DNA from: an uncultured Clostridia bacterium
Lineage (GTDB): Bacteria > Bacillota > Clostridia > Christensenellales > CAG-917
DNA length: 47,357 nt
Direction of reading: 5' to 3'
Assembly: GCA_947305865.1 (NCBI GenBank)
Contig: CAMZEU010000004.1
Coordinates: 1 to 47,357, forward strand
Shown: positions 9,049-19,188 of the stretch, one piece after another
Layout: every line of letters starts with the position of its first letter
How positions within the stretch are numbered: position 1 is the first letter of the stretch
Translations under genes and position numbers: made by a program
The notes under the pieces: generated by a model
The model's database searches: none
Seen by the model: only the letters and a program-made list of their open reading frames with translations
Told to the model about the DNA's origin: nothing

Positions 9049-10545
9049 ATGGCAAAGATTGATTTGTTAAAAGAAAAACTAGCATTAATTAAAAAATATT
9101 ATCATACTTGCACAATTATGTATTTTGACTTGTATACAGTATGCCCAGAAGATGCAAGAGAGGAAGAAGGAGATACACTTAATTACTTCCAAAATGAAGC
9201 ATTTAAACTCGAAACCAGTGATGAAATGAAGCAACTCATCGTAGATTTACATAATGAGATAGACACATTGGAAGATCCATTGGATAGAAGACTTGTAGAA
9301 ATTTCATATGATGGTTATGAAAAGACCAAGAATATTACACCAGAAATGGCTATGAAACTTTCTCAAGCACAATCCAAGGCTTATATCACTTGGCTTAAGG
9401 CAAAAGAAAATGCAGACTACTCCATGTTTAAAGAAGCATTTGGGGAACTTATAAACACAATGAAAGAAACCATAAAAACAAGAGATAAGGTTTTACCAAA
9501 TTTCTATGACAACTATCTAAATGATCACGAAGAGGATATGCTAACAAAAGATTTAGATCCATTCTTCGAAGAATTAAAGGTAGGTCTTATTGATTTAATC
9601 AATAAAATTAAGAATTCAAAGCATGTAATTAGAAGAGATTTCTTATCTAGAAACGTTCCTATTTATAAGCAAGAAGAGTTCTCAAAATACTTACTCAACT
9701 TAAATGGATATGATTTCAAGAGAGGAGCATTAACTACAACAGAACATCCTTTCACAATTCCAGTAGCACAAAAGGACGCAAGAGTTACAACACATTATTA
9801 TGAAGATATGTTCTTATCTAACATATTCTCAATTATTCATGAAGGTGGACATGCTATCTTTATGCAAAATGAAAAGCCTGAAGACTATGAGCACTTCCTA
9901 GAAGACAATATCACAAATGGAATGCACGAATCTGTATCTAGATTCTATGAAAACGTTATTGGAAGAAGTAAAGAATATATACATCTCATATATCCTAAAT
10001 TCAAAGAAATATTTGGAGAAGAATTCCCAGATGTTTCAGAACAAGAATTATATGAGGGTGCAAATATCGTAGAGCCATCTCTATTAAGAACTGAGGCAGA
10101 TGAAGTTACATATGGCTTACACGTTATTATTAGATATGAAATGGAGAAGTTAATTTGTAACGGAGAAATATCTTTAGACGAAATCCCAGCAAAATGGAAC
10201 GCATTATATAAAGAATATTTAGGAATAGATGTTCCATCTGATAAAGAAGGCGTATTACAAGATGTACACTGGACAGAAAACTTTGGATACTTCCCATCTT
10301 ATCAAATTGGGAACTGTTACAATGCAATGTATGTCTTAAAGATGAGAGAAGAATTTGATTTGGATAAAGCTGTTGCATCAGGAGACTTCAAGACCATTAA
10401 CAATTGGATGAAAGAGCATGTTTTCAAACGTTCCAATGAGTTAGAACCAAAAGAATGGATAAGAGAAATAACAGGACAAGACCTTACACCAAAGCCATTC
10501 CTTGAATACCTCAATAAGAAGTACAAAGACATATATAAGTTCTAA
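9049..10545 (+). CDS. M32 family metallocarboxypeptidase (carboxypeptidase Taq type)
   Basis: HPF, DARVTTHY, HEGGH, HESVSRFYEN, LRTEADEVTYGLHVIIRYE, GVLQDVHWTENFGYFPSYQIGN motifs. Confidence 0.94.
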   Translation: MAKIDLLKEKLALIKKYYHTCTIMYFDLYTVCPEDAREEEGDTLNYFQNEAFKLETSDEMKQLIVDLHNEIDTLEDPLDRRLVEISYDGYEKTKNITPEMAMKLSQAQSKAYITWLKAKENADYSMFKEAFGELINTMKETIKTRDKVLPNFYDNYLNDHEEDMLTKDLDPFFEELKVGLIDLINKIKNSKHVIRRDFLSRNVPIYKQEEFSKYLLNLNGYDFKRGALTTTEHPFTIPVAQKDARVTTHYYEDMFLSNIFSIIHEGGHAIFMQNEKPEDYEHFLEDNITNGMHESVSRFYENVIGRSKEYIHLIYPKFKEIFGEEFPDVSEQELYEGANIVEPSLLRTEADEVTYGLHVIIRYEMEKLICNGEISLDEIPAKWNALYKEYLGIDVPSDKEGVLQDVHWTENFGYFPSYQIGNCYNAMYVLKMREEFDLDKAVASGDFKTINNWMKEHVFKRSNELEPKEWIREITGQDLTPKPFLEYLNKKYKDIYKF

Positions 10546-10570
10546 GATTTAATATCAATATTTACAACAT

Positions 10571-10618
10571 ATAGGGGACTATTCTATGTGCATAACAACA
10601 TATAGTTTAGTCCTTTAA
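10571..10618 (+). terminator. Putative long terminator hairpin after M32 gene
   Basis: AGGGGACTATTCTATGTG pairs with CATATAGTTTAGTCCTTT (small internal loop); only a weak T tract follows. Confidence 0.45.
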
Positions 10619-10650
10619 TTAATTCAAAAAATGACATATCTGTCGTTTGG

Positions 10651-10680
10651 TTGCCATATTGTGAACATATTTGGTATAAT
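10651..10680 (+). promoter_or_regulatory. Promoter of ABC transporter gene
   Basis: TTGCCA-N18-TATAAT. Confidence 0.65.
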
Positions 10681-10727
10681 GTACAAGTCTTTTTGAGATA
10701 TAAGAGACAATAATAAATGAGGAAATT

Positions 10728-13487
10728 ATGTTAGAACTACACAATATAAAGAAGGATTATGTAGTTGAAAAAATGACTACACAAGCCTTAAAGGGAATAA
10801 CCTTAAGCTTTAGAAAACAAGAATTTGTAGCAATCTTAGGGCCATCTGGTTGTGGTAAGACAACACTTCTTAATATTATTGGCGGACTAGACCATTATAC
10901 CAGTGGAGACCTTATAATAGACGGCACCTCTACTAAACAATATAAAGATAGAGACTGGGATACATATAGAAATCATAAAATTGGATTCGTTTTCCAAACA
11001 TATAATTTAATTCAACACCAAAGAGTTGGATCCAACGTTGAACTTGCTTTAACCATTTCAGGTGTACCAAAAGAAGAAAGAAAAGAAAGAGTTAAACATG
11101 CTTTAGCTCAAGTTGGTTTATTAAGCCAAATCAGAAAACGTCCAAATACATTATCTGGTGGACAAATGCAAAGAGTTGCTATTGCAAGAGCTTTGGTTAA
11201 CAACCCAGACATTATTCTTGCAGACGAACCAACTGGTGCTCTAGATTCAGAAGCTAGTGTTATGGTTATGGATATCCTAAAGGATATTTCTAAGGAACAC
11301 TTAGTAATTATGGTTACACACAATCCAGATTTGGCATACAAGTACGCAACAAGAATTATTGAGATTAAAGATGGTGAAATTCAATCAGACTCAAACCCAG
11401 TTGAAGAAGGCGAACAACTAGATATAGTTGAGCAAATTGAAAAGATAGATGAACTTGAAGCACATGGAGTAGATGTAAGCCAAGTTGAAGATATTTCAAA
11501 CGCTGAAATTCCAGAAGAACCAGCTGTTGAAGAACAACCAGTTGAAAAGCCAAAAGAAAGAAAGGCTAAGATGAAATGGAAGTCTGGCTTTATGCTTTCT
11601 CTTGCAAACCTTTATACAAAGAAGATGAGAACTCTTGCAACAACATTTGCTGGTTCCATCGGTATTATTGGTATGACATTGGTTCTTGCTTTATCAACAG
11701 GTGCAAAGGCATATGTTGTACAAGTTGAAGAAAATGCTCTTGCAGACTATCCAATGATTATTGAAGAAACAACCATAGATATGTCTAAGATGTTTGATTT
11801 GCTTGCAGAAAGTGGTAATAAAGGTGAAGAACATCAAGCAAACGATACAGAGGTCTACGAAAGAGAGCTTCTAGGTAATATGTTTGAATACTTTACAGAA
11901 ACAGCAGGCCAAAAGAATGACTTGAAAGATATTAAGAATTATTTTGATAATCATTTTGATGACAAAGATGGTTTGTTAAGATACAGCTATGGCGAGAGAA
12001 TGAATATATTCTCAGACTATGACCAAGTAAAAGATGAGAATGGTAATATCATAGAAACATTGGCTCATACTGGAACATACTTCCATATAAACCCATTCAC
12101 AGACCAAGTTAATGGTATGTTGGATTCAATGGGCGCAGGATTTAAAGATCAAGTTGTAGGTATGATTTCAAGTGTTGGTTTAAGTTTTGACTCAATGATT
12201 CCTTGGGATGAGTTAATGGATAACCAAGAATTGTTAAATAGACAATATGATATTGTTGCAGGACGTTGGCCAGATGATAAGAATGCAGATGGATCAGCAA
12301 GCAAACCATTCGAAGTCATTATGGTTATTAGTGAAAACAATGAAATAGATGATATCGTAGCACTTGCTGCAGGTTTAAGAAGTGCAAAACGTTTAGGAGA
12401 GGCTTTCAGTGGTCAAACAGTTTCATATCAAATCGAAGATTTGTTAAAGATGAATTATAAAGTAATGCCACAAAGTTCTTTCTTCTATGAAAAAGATGGC
12501 AAGTATTATAGTTATTATGCAGATACGGCATATTACACAAGTGAAAATGGTTCTTCTGCAGAGTTTGCTCAAATCATTAATGATATTGGATTAAATGTTA
12601 ATATAGTTGGTGTTGTAAGACCAAAACCAGGTGTAACCAATGCGGTTCTTAAAAAGCCAATGTGCTATACAAAGAACTTAACAAACTTTGTAAATAAAGC
12701 AAATGTAAATAGTGCAGTTGTTCAATATCAAACAAAGAATATTAAAGTCGATGAAAAAACAGGTCATGTATATGGAAACGTTGGTGAAATTTACATTGGT
12801 TCAACACAATATTCTGCTGGACAAGCTGTAGACTTCGATTCATACCTTGAGTTTGCACAATATTATTTAGGTGATGATAAAGAAACAGGAGACAAGAGTG
12901 GTGGCTTAGGCTGGGTAGACGTTGAAACTCCAAAGAAGATATATATCTATGCTTCATCCTTAGATGGGAAGGCAAACATCTTGAAACTCTTTGACGCTTA
13001 TGAAAATAGTGGGGCAGATAAACACCTTTCATACCAAGATACTATTAGTGTATTAATGAGTGCAATTAAGCAAATTATTAATGCTATTACATATGTATTA
13101 GTTGGATTCTCAGCAATTTCATTAGTTGTTTCATCTATCATGATAGCAATTATTACATATACATCTGTTGTAGAAAGAACAAGAGAAATTGGTGTACTTC
13201 GTGCAATCGGTGCAAGAAAGAGAGATATTGCAAGTATTTTCAATAGTGAGACATTAATAGAAGGTACATTGTCTGGAATTGTGGGTGTATTTCTGGCGTG
13301 GATTATTACGTTGCCAATTAATGTGGTGGTATACCAGAGATTCCAGATCATGAATATTGCAGACCTAGAATGGTGGCATGTACTCGCAATGTTTGGATTG
13401 TCTATTGGACTCAGCATGCTCTCAGGTTTAATTCCATCACAGCTCGCTGCAAAGAAAGACCCAGTATACGCACTACGATCAGAATAG
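10728..13487 (+). CDS. ABC transporter, fused ATP-binding and FtsX/MacB-like permease
   Basis: Walker A GPSGCGKTT, LSGGQMQRVAIARAL, ILADEPTGALD; C-terminal FtsX-type TM region (VVERTREIGVLRAIGARKRDI). Confidence 0.94.
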   Translation: MLELHNIKKDYVVEKMTTQALKGITLSFRKQEFVAILGPSGCGKTTLLNIIGGLDHYTSGDLIIDGTSTKQYKDRDWDTYRNHKIGFVFQTYNLIQHQRVGSNVELALTISGVPKEERKERVKHALAQVGLLSQIRKRPNTLSGGQMQRVAIARALVNNPDIILADEPTGALDSEASVMVMDILKDISKEHLVIMVTHNPDLAYKYATRIIEIKDGEIQSDSNPVEEGEQLDIVEQIEKIDELEAHGVDVSQVEDISNAEIPEEPAVEEQPVEKPKERKAKMKWKSGFMLSLANLYTKKMRTLATTFAGSIGIIGMTLVLALSTGAKAYVVQVEENALADYPMIIEETTIDMSKMFDLLAESGNKGEEHQANDTEVYERELLGNMFEYFTETAGQKNDLKDIKNYFDNHFDDKDGLLRYSYGERMNIFSDYDQVKDENGNIIETLAHTGTYFHINPFTDQVNGMLDSMGAGFKDQVVGMISSVGLSFDSMIPWDELMDNQELLNRQYDIVAGRWPDDKNADGSASKPFEVIMVISENNEIDDIVALAAGLRSAKRLGEAFSGQTVSYQIEDLLKMNYKVMPQSSFFYEKDGKYYSYYADTAYYTSENGSSAEFAQIINDIGLNVNIVGVVRPKPGVTNAVLKKPMCYTKNLTNFVNKANVNSAVVQYQTKNIKVDEKTGHVYGNVGEIYIGSTQYSAGQAVDFDSYLEFAQYYLGDDKETGDKSGGLGWVDVETPKKIYIYASSLDGKANILKLFDAYENSGADKHLSYQDTISVLMSAIKQIINAITYVLVGFSAISLVVSSIMIAIITYTSVVERTREIGVLRAIGARKRDIASIFNSETLIEGTLSGIVGVFLAWIITLPINVVVYQRFQIMNIADLEWWHVLAMFGLSIGLSMLSGLIPSQLAAKKDPVYALRSE

Positions 13488-13507
13488 CAATTATAAACTT
13501 AGATATT

Positions 13508-13537
13508 ATGCCAGGATTAAATGTCCTGGCATTTTTC
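13508..13537 (+). terminator. Intrinsic terminator
   Basis: ATGCCAGGA-TTAAATG-TCCTGGCAT then TTTTTCT. Confidence 0.88.
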
Positions 13538-13576
13538 TATATTGAAAAAATCAATCTTAAATATTAAGATATTTAC

Positions 13577-14317
13577 ATGGATACTCAAATAGAAAAATTA
13601 CAAGAAATAATTAATGAATCAAAAAACATTGTTCTATTTACCGGGGCAGGTATAAGTGTTCCAAGTGGAATACCAGATTTTAGAAGTGCAACAGGACTGT
13701 ACAGTGCGCCATCTGGAATTGGTAACTTTAGCGCAGAGGAAGTAATATCCCATTCATTCTTTTTAAGATATACAGAGGACTTCTATGACTTTTATAAAAA
13801 GAAGATGTGCTTCAAAGAAGCAAAACCGAACGCAGCTCACCTATACTTTGCCGAATTAGAGAAGGCAGGAAGGCTTAAGGGAACAGTTACACAGAATATT
13901 GATGGATTACACCAAATGGCTGGTTCCAAGCTTGTATACGAATTACACGGCTCCATACATAGAAATTATTGTATGAAGTGCGGTGCATCTTTTTCTTTAG
14001 ATTATGTTTTAGAACATAATGGTGTGCCAAAGTGTGATAAATGTGGTGGCAAGATTAAACCAGATGTAGTCCTTTACGAAGAGGGATTAGATATGGATGT
14101 TATCACTGGTGCTGTAAATGCTATTTCAAGAGCAGACACATTAATTATCATAGGAACATCTCTTGTGGTATATCCAGCAGCAGGATTTATAAATTATTTT
14201 AGAGGTAAGAATTTGGTTCTTATAAATAAGAGCGAAACTAGTGCGGACTATAGAGCAAATTTAGTTATTCACGAAGATTGTGCTAAGGTTTGTGAGAAAT
14301 TGGAAGTGCCTAAATAG
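13577..14317 (+). CDS. Sir2 family NAD-dependent protein deacylase/deacetylase
   Basis: GAGISVPSGIPDFR, TQNIDGLHQMAG, HGS, zinc CxxC pairs (CMKCGA...CDKCGG), GTSLVVYPAA. Confidence 0.95.
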   Translation: MDTQIEKLQEIINESKNIVLFTGAGISVPSGIPDFRSATGLYSAPSGIGNFSAEEVISHSFFLRYTEDFYDFYKKKMCFKEAKPNAAHLYFAELEKAGRLKGTVTQNIDGLHQMAGSKLVYELHGSIHRNYCMKCGASFSLDYVLEHNGVPKCDKCGGKIKPDVVLYEEGLDMDVITGAVNAISRADTLIIIGTSLVVYPAAGFINYFRGKNLVLINKSETSADYRANLVIHEDCAKVCEKLEVPK

Positions 14318-14323
14318 TAAGGT

Positions 14324-14352
14324 TTGACAGTCCATAGAGTATAATATAAAAT
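14324..14352 (+). promoter_or_regulatory. Promoter of XRE-cupin gene
   Basis: TTGACA-N17-TAAAAT. Confidence 0.55.
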
Positions 14353-14382
14353 ATTATCAACAATTAAAAAGGAAGAAAAATT

Positions 14383-14949
14383 ATGTCTTTAAGTTGTGTA
14401 GAAATAGCTGAACGTTTGAAGGGCTTAAGAGAAATGATGGAGATTACTCCTGAGGAAATGGCAGAAGTAACCCATATGTCAGTAGAGCAATATTTAGAGT
14501 ATGAATCTGGAAAGAAAGATTTTTCTGTCACAATGCTTTATAACTGTGCTCAAAGATTTGGTGTAGATGTAACTGAAATCATGATAGGATCAGCACCAAG
14601 ACTATCTAGTTATTCTTTAGTTCGTGCTGGAGAAGGTGAGAAAGTTGAAAGAAGACATAACTTTAGTTATGAACATTTGGCAATGAACTTCAAAGATAGA
14701 ATTGCAGAACCATTCCTAGTACATGCTCCATATATTCCAGGATCTGAAGAACAACCAATTTCTTTAAGTGTACATAAGGGACAAGAAATGGATTATATTT
14801 TATCTGGAGAATTAACATGCTCTATAGATGGACATATCACAGTTGTACATGAAGGAGACACACTTTATTATGATTCTTCACAACCACATGGAATGATTGC
14901 AACAGGCGGTAAGGAGTGTGTATTCCTTGCAATAGTTTTGAAAGGTTAA
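14383..14949 (+). CDS. XRE family transcriptional regulator with C-terminal cupin domain
   Basis: N-terminal HTH (GLREMMEITPEEMAEVTHMSVEQYLEYESGKKDFS) and cupin (GQEMDYILSGELTCSIDGHITVVHEGDTLYYDSSQPHGM). Confidence 0.92.
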   Translation: MSLSCVEIAERLKGLREMMEITPEEMAEVTHMSVEQYLEYESGKKDFSVTMLYNCAQRFGVDVTEIMIGSAPRLSSYSLVRAGEGEKVERRHNFSYEHLAMNFKDRIAEPFLVHAPYIPGSEEQPISLSVHKGQEMDYILSGELTCSIDGHITVVHEGDTLYYDSSQPHGMIATGGKECVFLAIVLKG

Positions 14950-14971
14950 TATAAAATATTAAAAGGTAGGT

Positions 14972-14996
14972 GGGGGAGATTTTCTCCCCTTTATTT
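14972..14996 (+). terminator. Terminator-like hairpin directly before the GH31 start codon
   Basis: GGGGGAGA-TTT-TCTCCCC then TTTATTT; next bases are ATG. Confidence 0.65.
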
Positions 14997-17033
14997 ATGG
15001 GTAGATTCAGTGTAGAAACAGACAAGATATTGGATGAAAATGTTATCCTAGATGGACAATATAGATTCTCTGTAATAACAGATAGAATTATTCGTATTGA
15101 GAAATCCAAGAGTGGTGCATTTGTAGACTTGCCAACACAAGTTGTAATGCACAGAAATATAGGTAGTCCTTTATTCAAGTTTGAGATAAAAGAAGACAAA
15201 GTAATAATTGTCACAAGATGCACTGAGTTTATCTATGATAAAAAGAAAGACAAAGAATATGTAGTTGTAAACGGTGAAGGAGTAGATGCATCTAGAAATC
15301 TTAGAAACCTAAAAGGCACAGTTAGAACACTGGATTTTAGACTAGGAAGCGTAAGATTGAACAATGGTATTTTCTCTAAATCTGGCGTAGCTGAAATAGA
15401 TGATTCTAAGTCCTATATCATAGACGAAGAAGGCAATGTAAAAGAAAGAGAATTTCCAGAAAAAGATGTCTATGTTTTTAATTTTGGAGAAGATTATTTA
15501 GGAGGAATTAAAGAGTTTTATAACCTAACAGGTTATACACCATTACTTCCTAAGTATGTTTTGGGCAATTGGTGGTCTAGATATTATGCATATAAACAAG
15601 ATGAATATATCGCCCTCATGGACAAGTTTAAGGAAAAAGAAGTACCAATAACTGTTGCAACAATAGATATGGATTGGCACCTAGTTAAAGATGCTCCTAA
15701 AGATAAATATACTAAATCTTATGGTATTACACTTAATGGTTGGACAGGTTATACTTGGAACACAAAATTATTCCCGGATTACAAACAATTCTTCAAAGAC
15801 TTGCAAGAAAGAAAACTTGCTATAACTCTTAACTTGCATCCTTGTGATGGTGTTAGATACTTTGAGGCACAATACGAGGATATGGCTAAAGAGTGTGGTG
15901 TAGATCCAACAACAAAGCAAAGAGTAGTGTTTAATCTAGAAGATCCAACATTTAGAAATGCATATTTTGATATACTTCATCATCCATACGAAAAAGATGG
16001 TGTAAACTTCTGGTGGATAGATTGGCAACAAGGAAAGAGAACAAAACTAAGTAAGTTAGACCCACTTTGGTTGCTAAACCATTATCACACATTGGACATA
16101 GACCGAGATGGAAATAAAGGCTTAATATTATCTAGATATTGTGGACCAGGTTCACATAGATATCCTTTAGGTTTTTCTGGAGATAGTATAGTTGCATGGC
16201 CATCCTTAAAGTTCCAACCATATATGACAGCCACAGCTTCAAATATAGGTTATTCTTGGTGGTCTCATGACATAGGAGGACATCAATTTAACAGAGGAAA
16301 TCCAGATATTTATGTTAGATGGGTTCAGTTCGGTGTATTCTCTCCAATTAACAGATTACATTCTTCGAATGTATCTTTGAGCAAAGAGCCTTGGAATTAT
16401 CCAGATTGGGCAGAAGAAATTGCAATAGATTATTTAAGATTGCGTCATAAATTAGTACCATATCTTTACACTGCAAATATGCTTACTGCAAAGGAAGGAA
16501 TTCCTCTCATGATGCCAATGTACTGGAAGGAACAAAGTCCATCCGCATATAGTGCAAAATACCAATACTATTTCGGTAGTGAAATGATAGTTGCTCCAGT
16601 AGTAAGCAGACCAACAAAAACCGAAAACAGAATGTCCCCGGTAACGTTCTATATCCCAGAAGGAACCTGGACAGATTTCTTCACAGGCAAGAAGTATACA
16701 AACGGTTGGTATACGGAATCTAAACCAATGAATTTGCTTCCAGTTCTCGTAAAAGAGGGTGGAATTATTCCTATGTTGGTGGAAGAAAAGAAGAACGATT
16801 TATCCTTTGAAAACCTTGAAGTTAGAGTGTATGCAGGAAAGAATGAATACACAATGTATGATGAACAGGGAAACATAACATTTACTCTCAAAGATAATGA
16901 ACTAGACATTGTTAAATCCTCAGACTCAATTACTAAGTCAATCTTGGTAACATTTATGGATTTAGACAGTGGAGTGGTTAAGGTAAATGGCAAGACGCTT
17001 GCAAATGGTAAAAAAGTTAAAGTTCGTTTCTAA
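14997..17033 (+). CDS. Glycoside hydrolase family 31 (alpha-glucosidase/alpha-xylosidase-like)
   Basis: TIDMDWHLV, NFWWIDWQQG, LILSRYCGPGSHRYPLGFSGDSIVAWPSL, IGYSWWSHDIGGH; start assigned to ATG 14997, ORF track uses GTG 14970. Confidence 0.9.
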   Translation: MGRFSVETDKILDENVILDGQYRFSVITDRIIRIEKSKSGAFVDLPTQVVMHRNIGSPLFKFEIKEDKVIIVTRCTEFIYDKKKDKEYVVVNGEGVDASRNLRNLKGTVRTLDFRLGSVRLNNGIFSKSGVAEIDDSKSYIIDEEGNVKEREFPEKDVYVFNFGEDYLGGIKEFYNLTGYTPLLPKYVLGNWWSRYYAYKQDEYIALMDKFKEKEVPITVATIDMDWHLVKDAPKDKYTKSYGITLNGWTGYTWNTKLFPDYKQFFKDLQERKLAITLNLHPCDGVRYFEAQYEDMAKECGVDPTTKQRVVFNLEDPTFRNAYFDILHHPYEKDGVNFWWIDWQQGKRTKLSKLDPLWLLNHYHTLDIDRDGNKGLILSRYCGPGSHRYPLGFSGDSIVAWPSLKFQPYMTATASNIGYSWWSHDIGGHQFNRGNPDIYVRWVQFGVFSPINRLHSSNVSLSKEPWNYPDWAEEIAIDYLRLRHKLVPYLYTANMLTAKEGIPLMMPMYWKEQSPSAYSAKYQYYFGSEMIVAPVVSRPTKTENRMSPVTFYIPEGTWTDFFTGKKYTNGWYTESKPMNLLPVLVKEGGIIPMLVEEKKNDLSFENLEVRVYAGKNEYTMYDEQGNITFTLKDNELDIVKSSDSITKSILVTFMDLDSGVVKVNGKTLANGKKVKVRF

Positions 17034-17040
17034 ATTTTGC

Positions 17041-17070
17041 TTGACAACCACCTTTATATTTAATTATTAT
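17041..17070 (+). promoter_or_regulatory. rplM promoter
   Basis: TTGACA-N18-TATTAT. Confidence 0.7.
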
Positions 17071-17077
17071 ATCAAAG

Positions 17078-17174
17078 CATATTAAAAATATAGTATCCAT
17101 TTGGAAGTTAGCCCCTCCCTATTGGATGTGCAGATAGATAGTAAAAAATTAGAAAATTAGTAAGGAGAATTACA
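17078..17174 (+). promoter_or_regulatory. Probable L13 (rplM) mRNA leader region
   Basis: ~100-nt untranslated leader upstream of rplM (ggaagttagcccctccctattggatgtg); position fits the known Firmicutes L13 leader; structure not computed. Confidence 0.4.
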
Positions 17175-17639
17175 ATGGCTATCAATAATAGAAGCTACAT
17201 GGCAAAAGCTGGTGAAGTTGAAAGCAAGTGGTATATCGTTGACGCAACAGATATGATACTTGGTAGACTCGCATCTCAAGTTGCTATGATTTTAAAAGGC
17301 AAGAATAAGCCTACATATACACCTAACGTTCTTACAGGAGATCATGTTATCATCATCAACTGTGCAAAAGTTCGTTTAACAGGTAAGAAATTAGAAAAGA
17401 AATATTATCGTTATCACACAGGTTTCATTGGCGGATTAAAAGAAATCCAATATAAGAAACTCTTAGCAGAAAAGCCTGAAAAGGCAGTTTACATTGCAGT
17501 AAGAGGAATGCTCCCAAGCAATAGATTAGGTTCAGACATGTTAAAGATGCTCCGTGTATATCCAGGTGCAGAATATGACAACCAAGCTCAAAAACCAGAA
17601 GAGTTAAAGTTGACAGGACATGTTTATGATGAAGAATAA
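17175..17639 (+). CDS. rplM: 50S ribosomal protein L13
   Basis: Characteristic L13 sequence ([33 protein letters not shown]). Confidence 0.98.
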   Translation: MAINNRSYMAKAGEVESKWYIVDATDMILGRLASQVAMILKGKNKPTYTPNVLTGDHVIIINCAKVRLTGKKLEKKYYRYHTGFIGGLKEIQYKKLLAEKPEKAVYIAVRGMLPSNRLGSDMLKMLRVYPGAEYDNQAQKPEELKLTGHVYDEE

Positions 17640-17654
17640 TTGTGAGGTATGAAT

Positions 17655-18074
17655 ATGGCTACTAAGAAAGCAGATAAACAAAAGAAAGTTCAATTTTGTG
17701 GAACAGGAAGACGTAAAACAGCAGTTGCAAGAGTACGTTTAATCCCAGGTGGAGAAGGTGCTATTGAAATCAACGGCAAGAAATTAGAAGAATATTTCAC
17801 AACAGGTATTCAACAAATCATCGTTAACCAACCATTAGAATTAGTAAGTGCAACAGATAAATTTGACATTTATGTAAACGTATACGGTGGAGGTATCACA
17901 GGACAAGCTGGTGCAATCCGTCATGGTATTGCAAGAGCTCTCTGTTTAGCAGATCCAGAATATCGTGCAGCATTAAAGAAAGCAGGATATTTAACAAGAG
18001 ATGCACGTATGAAAGAACGTAAGAAATACGGTCTTCATAAAGCTCGTAAAGCACCTCAATTCAGCAAACGTTAA
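17655..18074 (+). CDS. rpsI: 30S ribosomal protein S9
   Basis: [14 protein letters not shown] ... [18 protein letters not shown]; start moved to second ATG because TGAGGT SD abuts the first ATG. Confidence 0.98.
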   Translation: MATKKADKQKKVQFCGTGRRKTAVARVRLIPGGEGAIEINGKKLEEYFTTGIQQIIVNQPLELVSATDKFDIYVNVYGGGITGQAGAIRHGIARALCLADPEYRAALKKAGYLTRDARMKERKKYGLHKARKAPQFSKR

Positions 18075-18099
18075 TCGTTTACATTTGTTGAACAACAAC

Positions 18100-18135
18100 A
18101 AGGGGTTTGGCTTCGGTCAGATCCCTTTATTTTTG
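18100..18135 (+). terminator. Intrinsic terminator of rplM-rpsI
   Basis: AAGGGGTTTGGC-TTCG-GTCAGATCCCTT then TATTTTTG; cUUCGg loop. Confidence 0.88.
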
Positions 18136-18204
18136 CAGTCTTGTACTTGATTTGGGACATAGAAGCATTTATACTTTAATTATTGATATAATTGGAGTTT
18201 GGAA

Positions 18205-19188
18205 ATGGATAAGATTGCTTCTATAGTTTGTGTTCTTGAGATTTTAAAGAAATATACAGACGAATCACATCCTATAAAACAGGAAGAGATCGTACACTAT
18301 CTAGATGCGGATTACGGCATGGAAGTGGAGAGAAAAACTGTTGGAAGAAATTTGGCTAACCTAAAAGAATTAGGTTATGATATCCAATCTTCTGGTAAAG
18401 GTTCTTATCTTGGAGAAAGAGAATTCCAAAGTTCAGAGATTAGGGTTTTAATAGATGCTGTATTAAGTAATAAGTCTTTAAATGATACACACTCTAGAGA
18501 ACTATTAGACAAGATTATTAAGATGGGTGGTAGAAACTTTGATTCTCACACTAATCATATACTCTCTGTAATGGGCTGGAACAAGACAGACAATAAATCT
18601 GTATTCTATCATCTAGATGCATTGGATGAGGCTATAGAGAAGAAACAGGCGCTTCAAATAGACTATGGCAAGTATGGTGTAGACAAGATACTACATAAGG
18701 AACATACATTTGAAATATCCCCATATCAATTTATTATACATAATCAAAGATATTATTTAATGTGTAAGATATCAAAATATAATACTATGTCTTTCTTGAA
18801 GGTAGACAGGATTATGGCTATTAGAAAGAAGAAGTTGGGTTATGTAGATATTACCAAGGTTGAAGGATACGAACACGGCATAGATTATCATGAACTTAAT
18901 TCAGCCAGACCATATATGTTCTCAGATAGGGTAGAGACAATCATTATAAGATGTAGAAGAACTATGGTAGATGAAATTATAGAGTGGTTCGGGAAAGATG
19001 TAGGTTTTTATGAAGATAATACAAGCAAAAATGGTAAATATATAATTGCATATATTACATCATCTCCAAAGGCATTTAAATACTGGGCACTTCAGTTTGG
19101 AGAAATGGTAGAAGTAGTAGAGCCTTTATTCCTTAGAGAAGAAATAAAGAAGGCAATAGATTCAATGGCTAAAAAGTATAAGGATTAA
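18205..19188 (+). CDS. WYL domain-containing transcriptional regulator
   Basis: N-terminal HTH (TVGRNLANLKELGYDI) and WYL region (EISPYQFIIHNQRYYLMC); ATG 18205 has GGAG SD. Confidence 0.88.
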   Translation: MDKIASIVCVLEILKKYTDESHPIKQEEIVHYLDADYGMEVERKTVGRNLANLKELGYDIQSSGKGSYLGEREFQSSEIRVLIDAVLSNKSLNDTHSRELLDKIIKMGGRNFDSHTNHILSVMGWNKTDNKSVFYHLDALDEAIEKKQALQIDYGKYGVDKILHKEHTFEISPYQFIIHNQRYYLMCKISKYNTMSFLKVDRIMAIRKKKLGYVDITKVEGYEHGIDYHELNSARPYMFSDRVETIIIRCRRTMVDEIIEWFGKDVGFYEDNTSKNGKYIIAYITSSPKAFKYWALQFGEMVEVVEPLFLREEIKKAIDSMAKKYKD

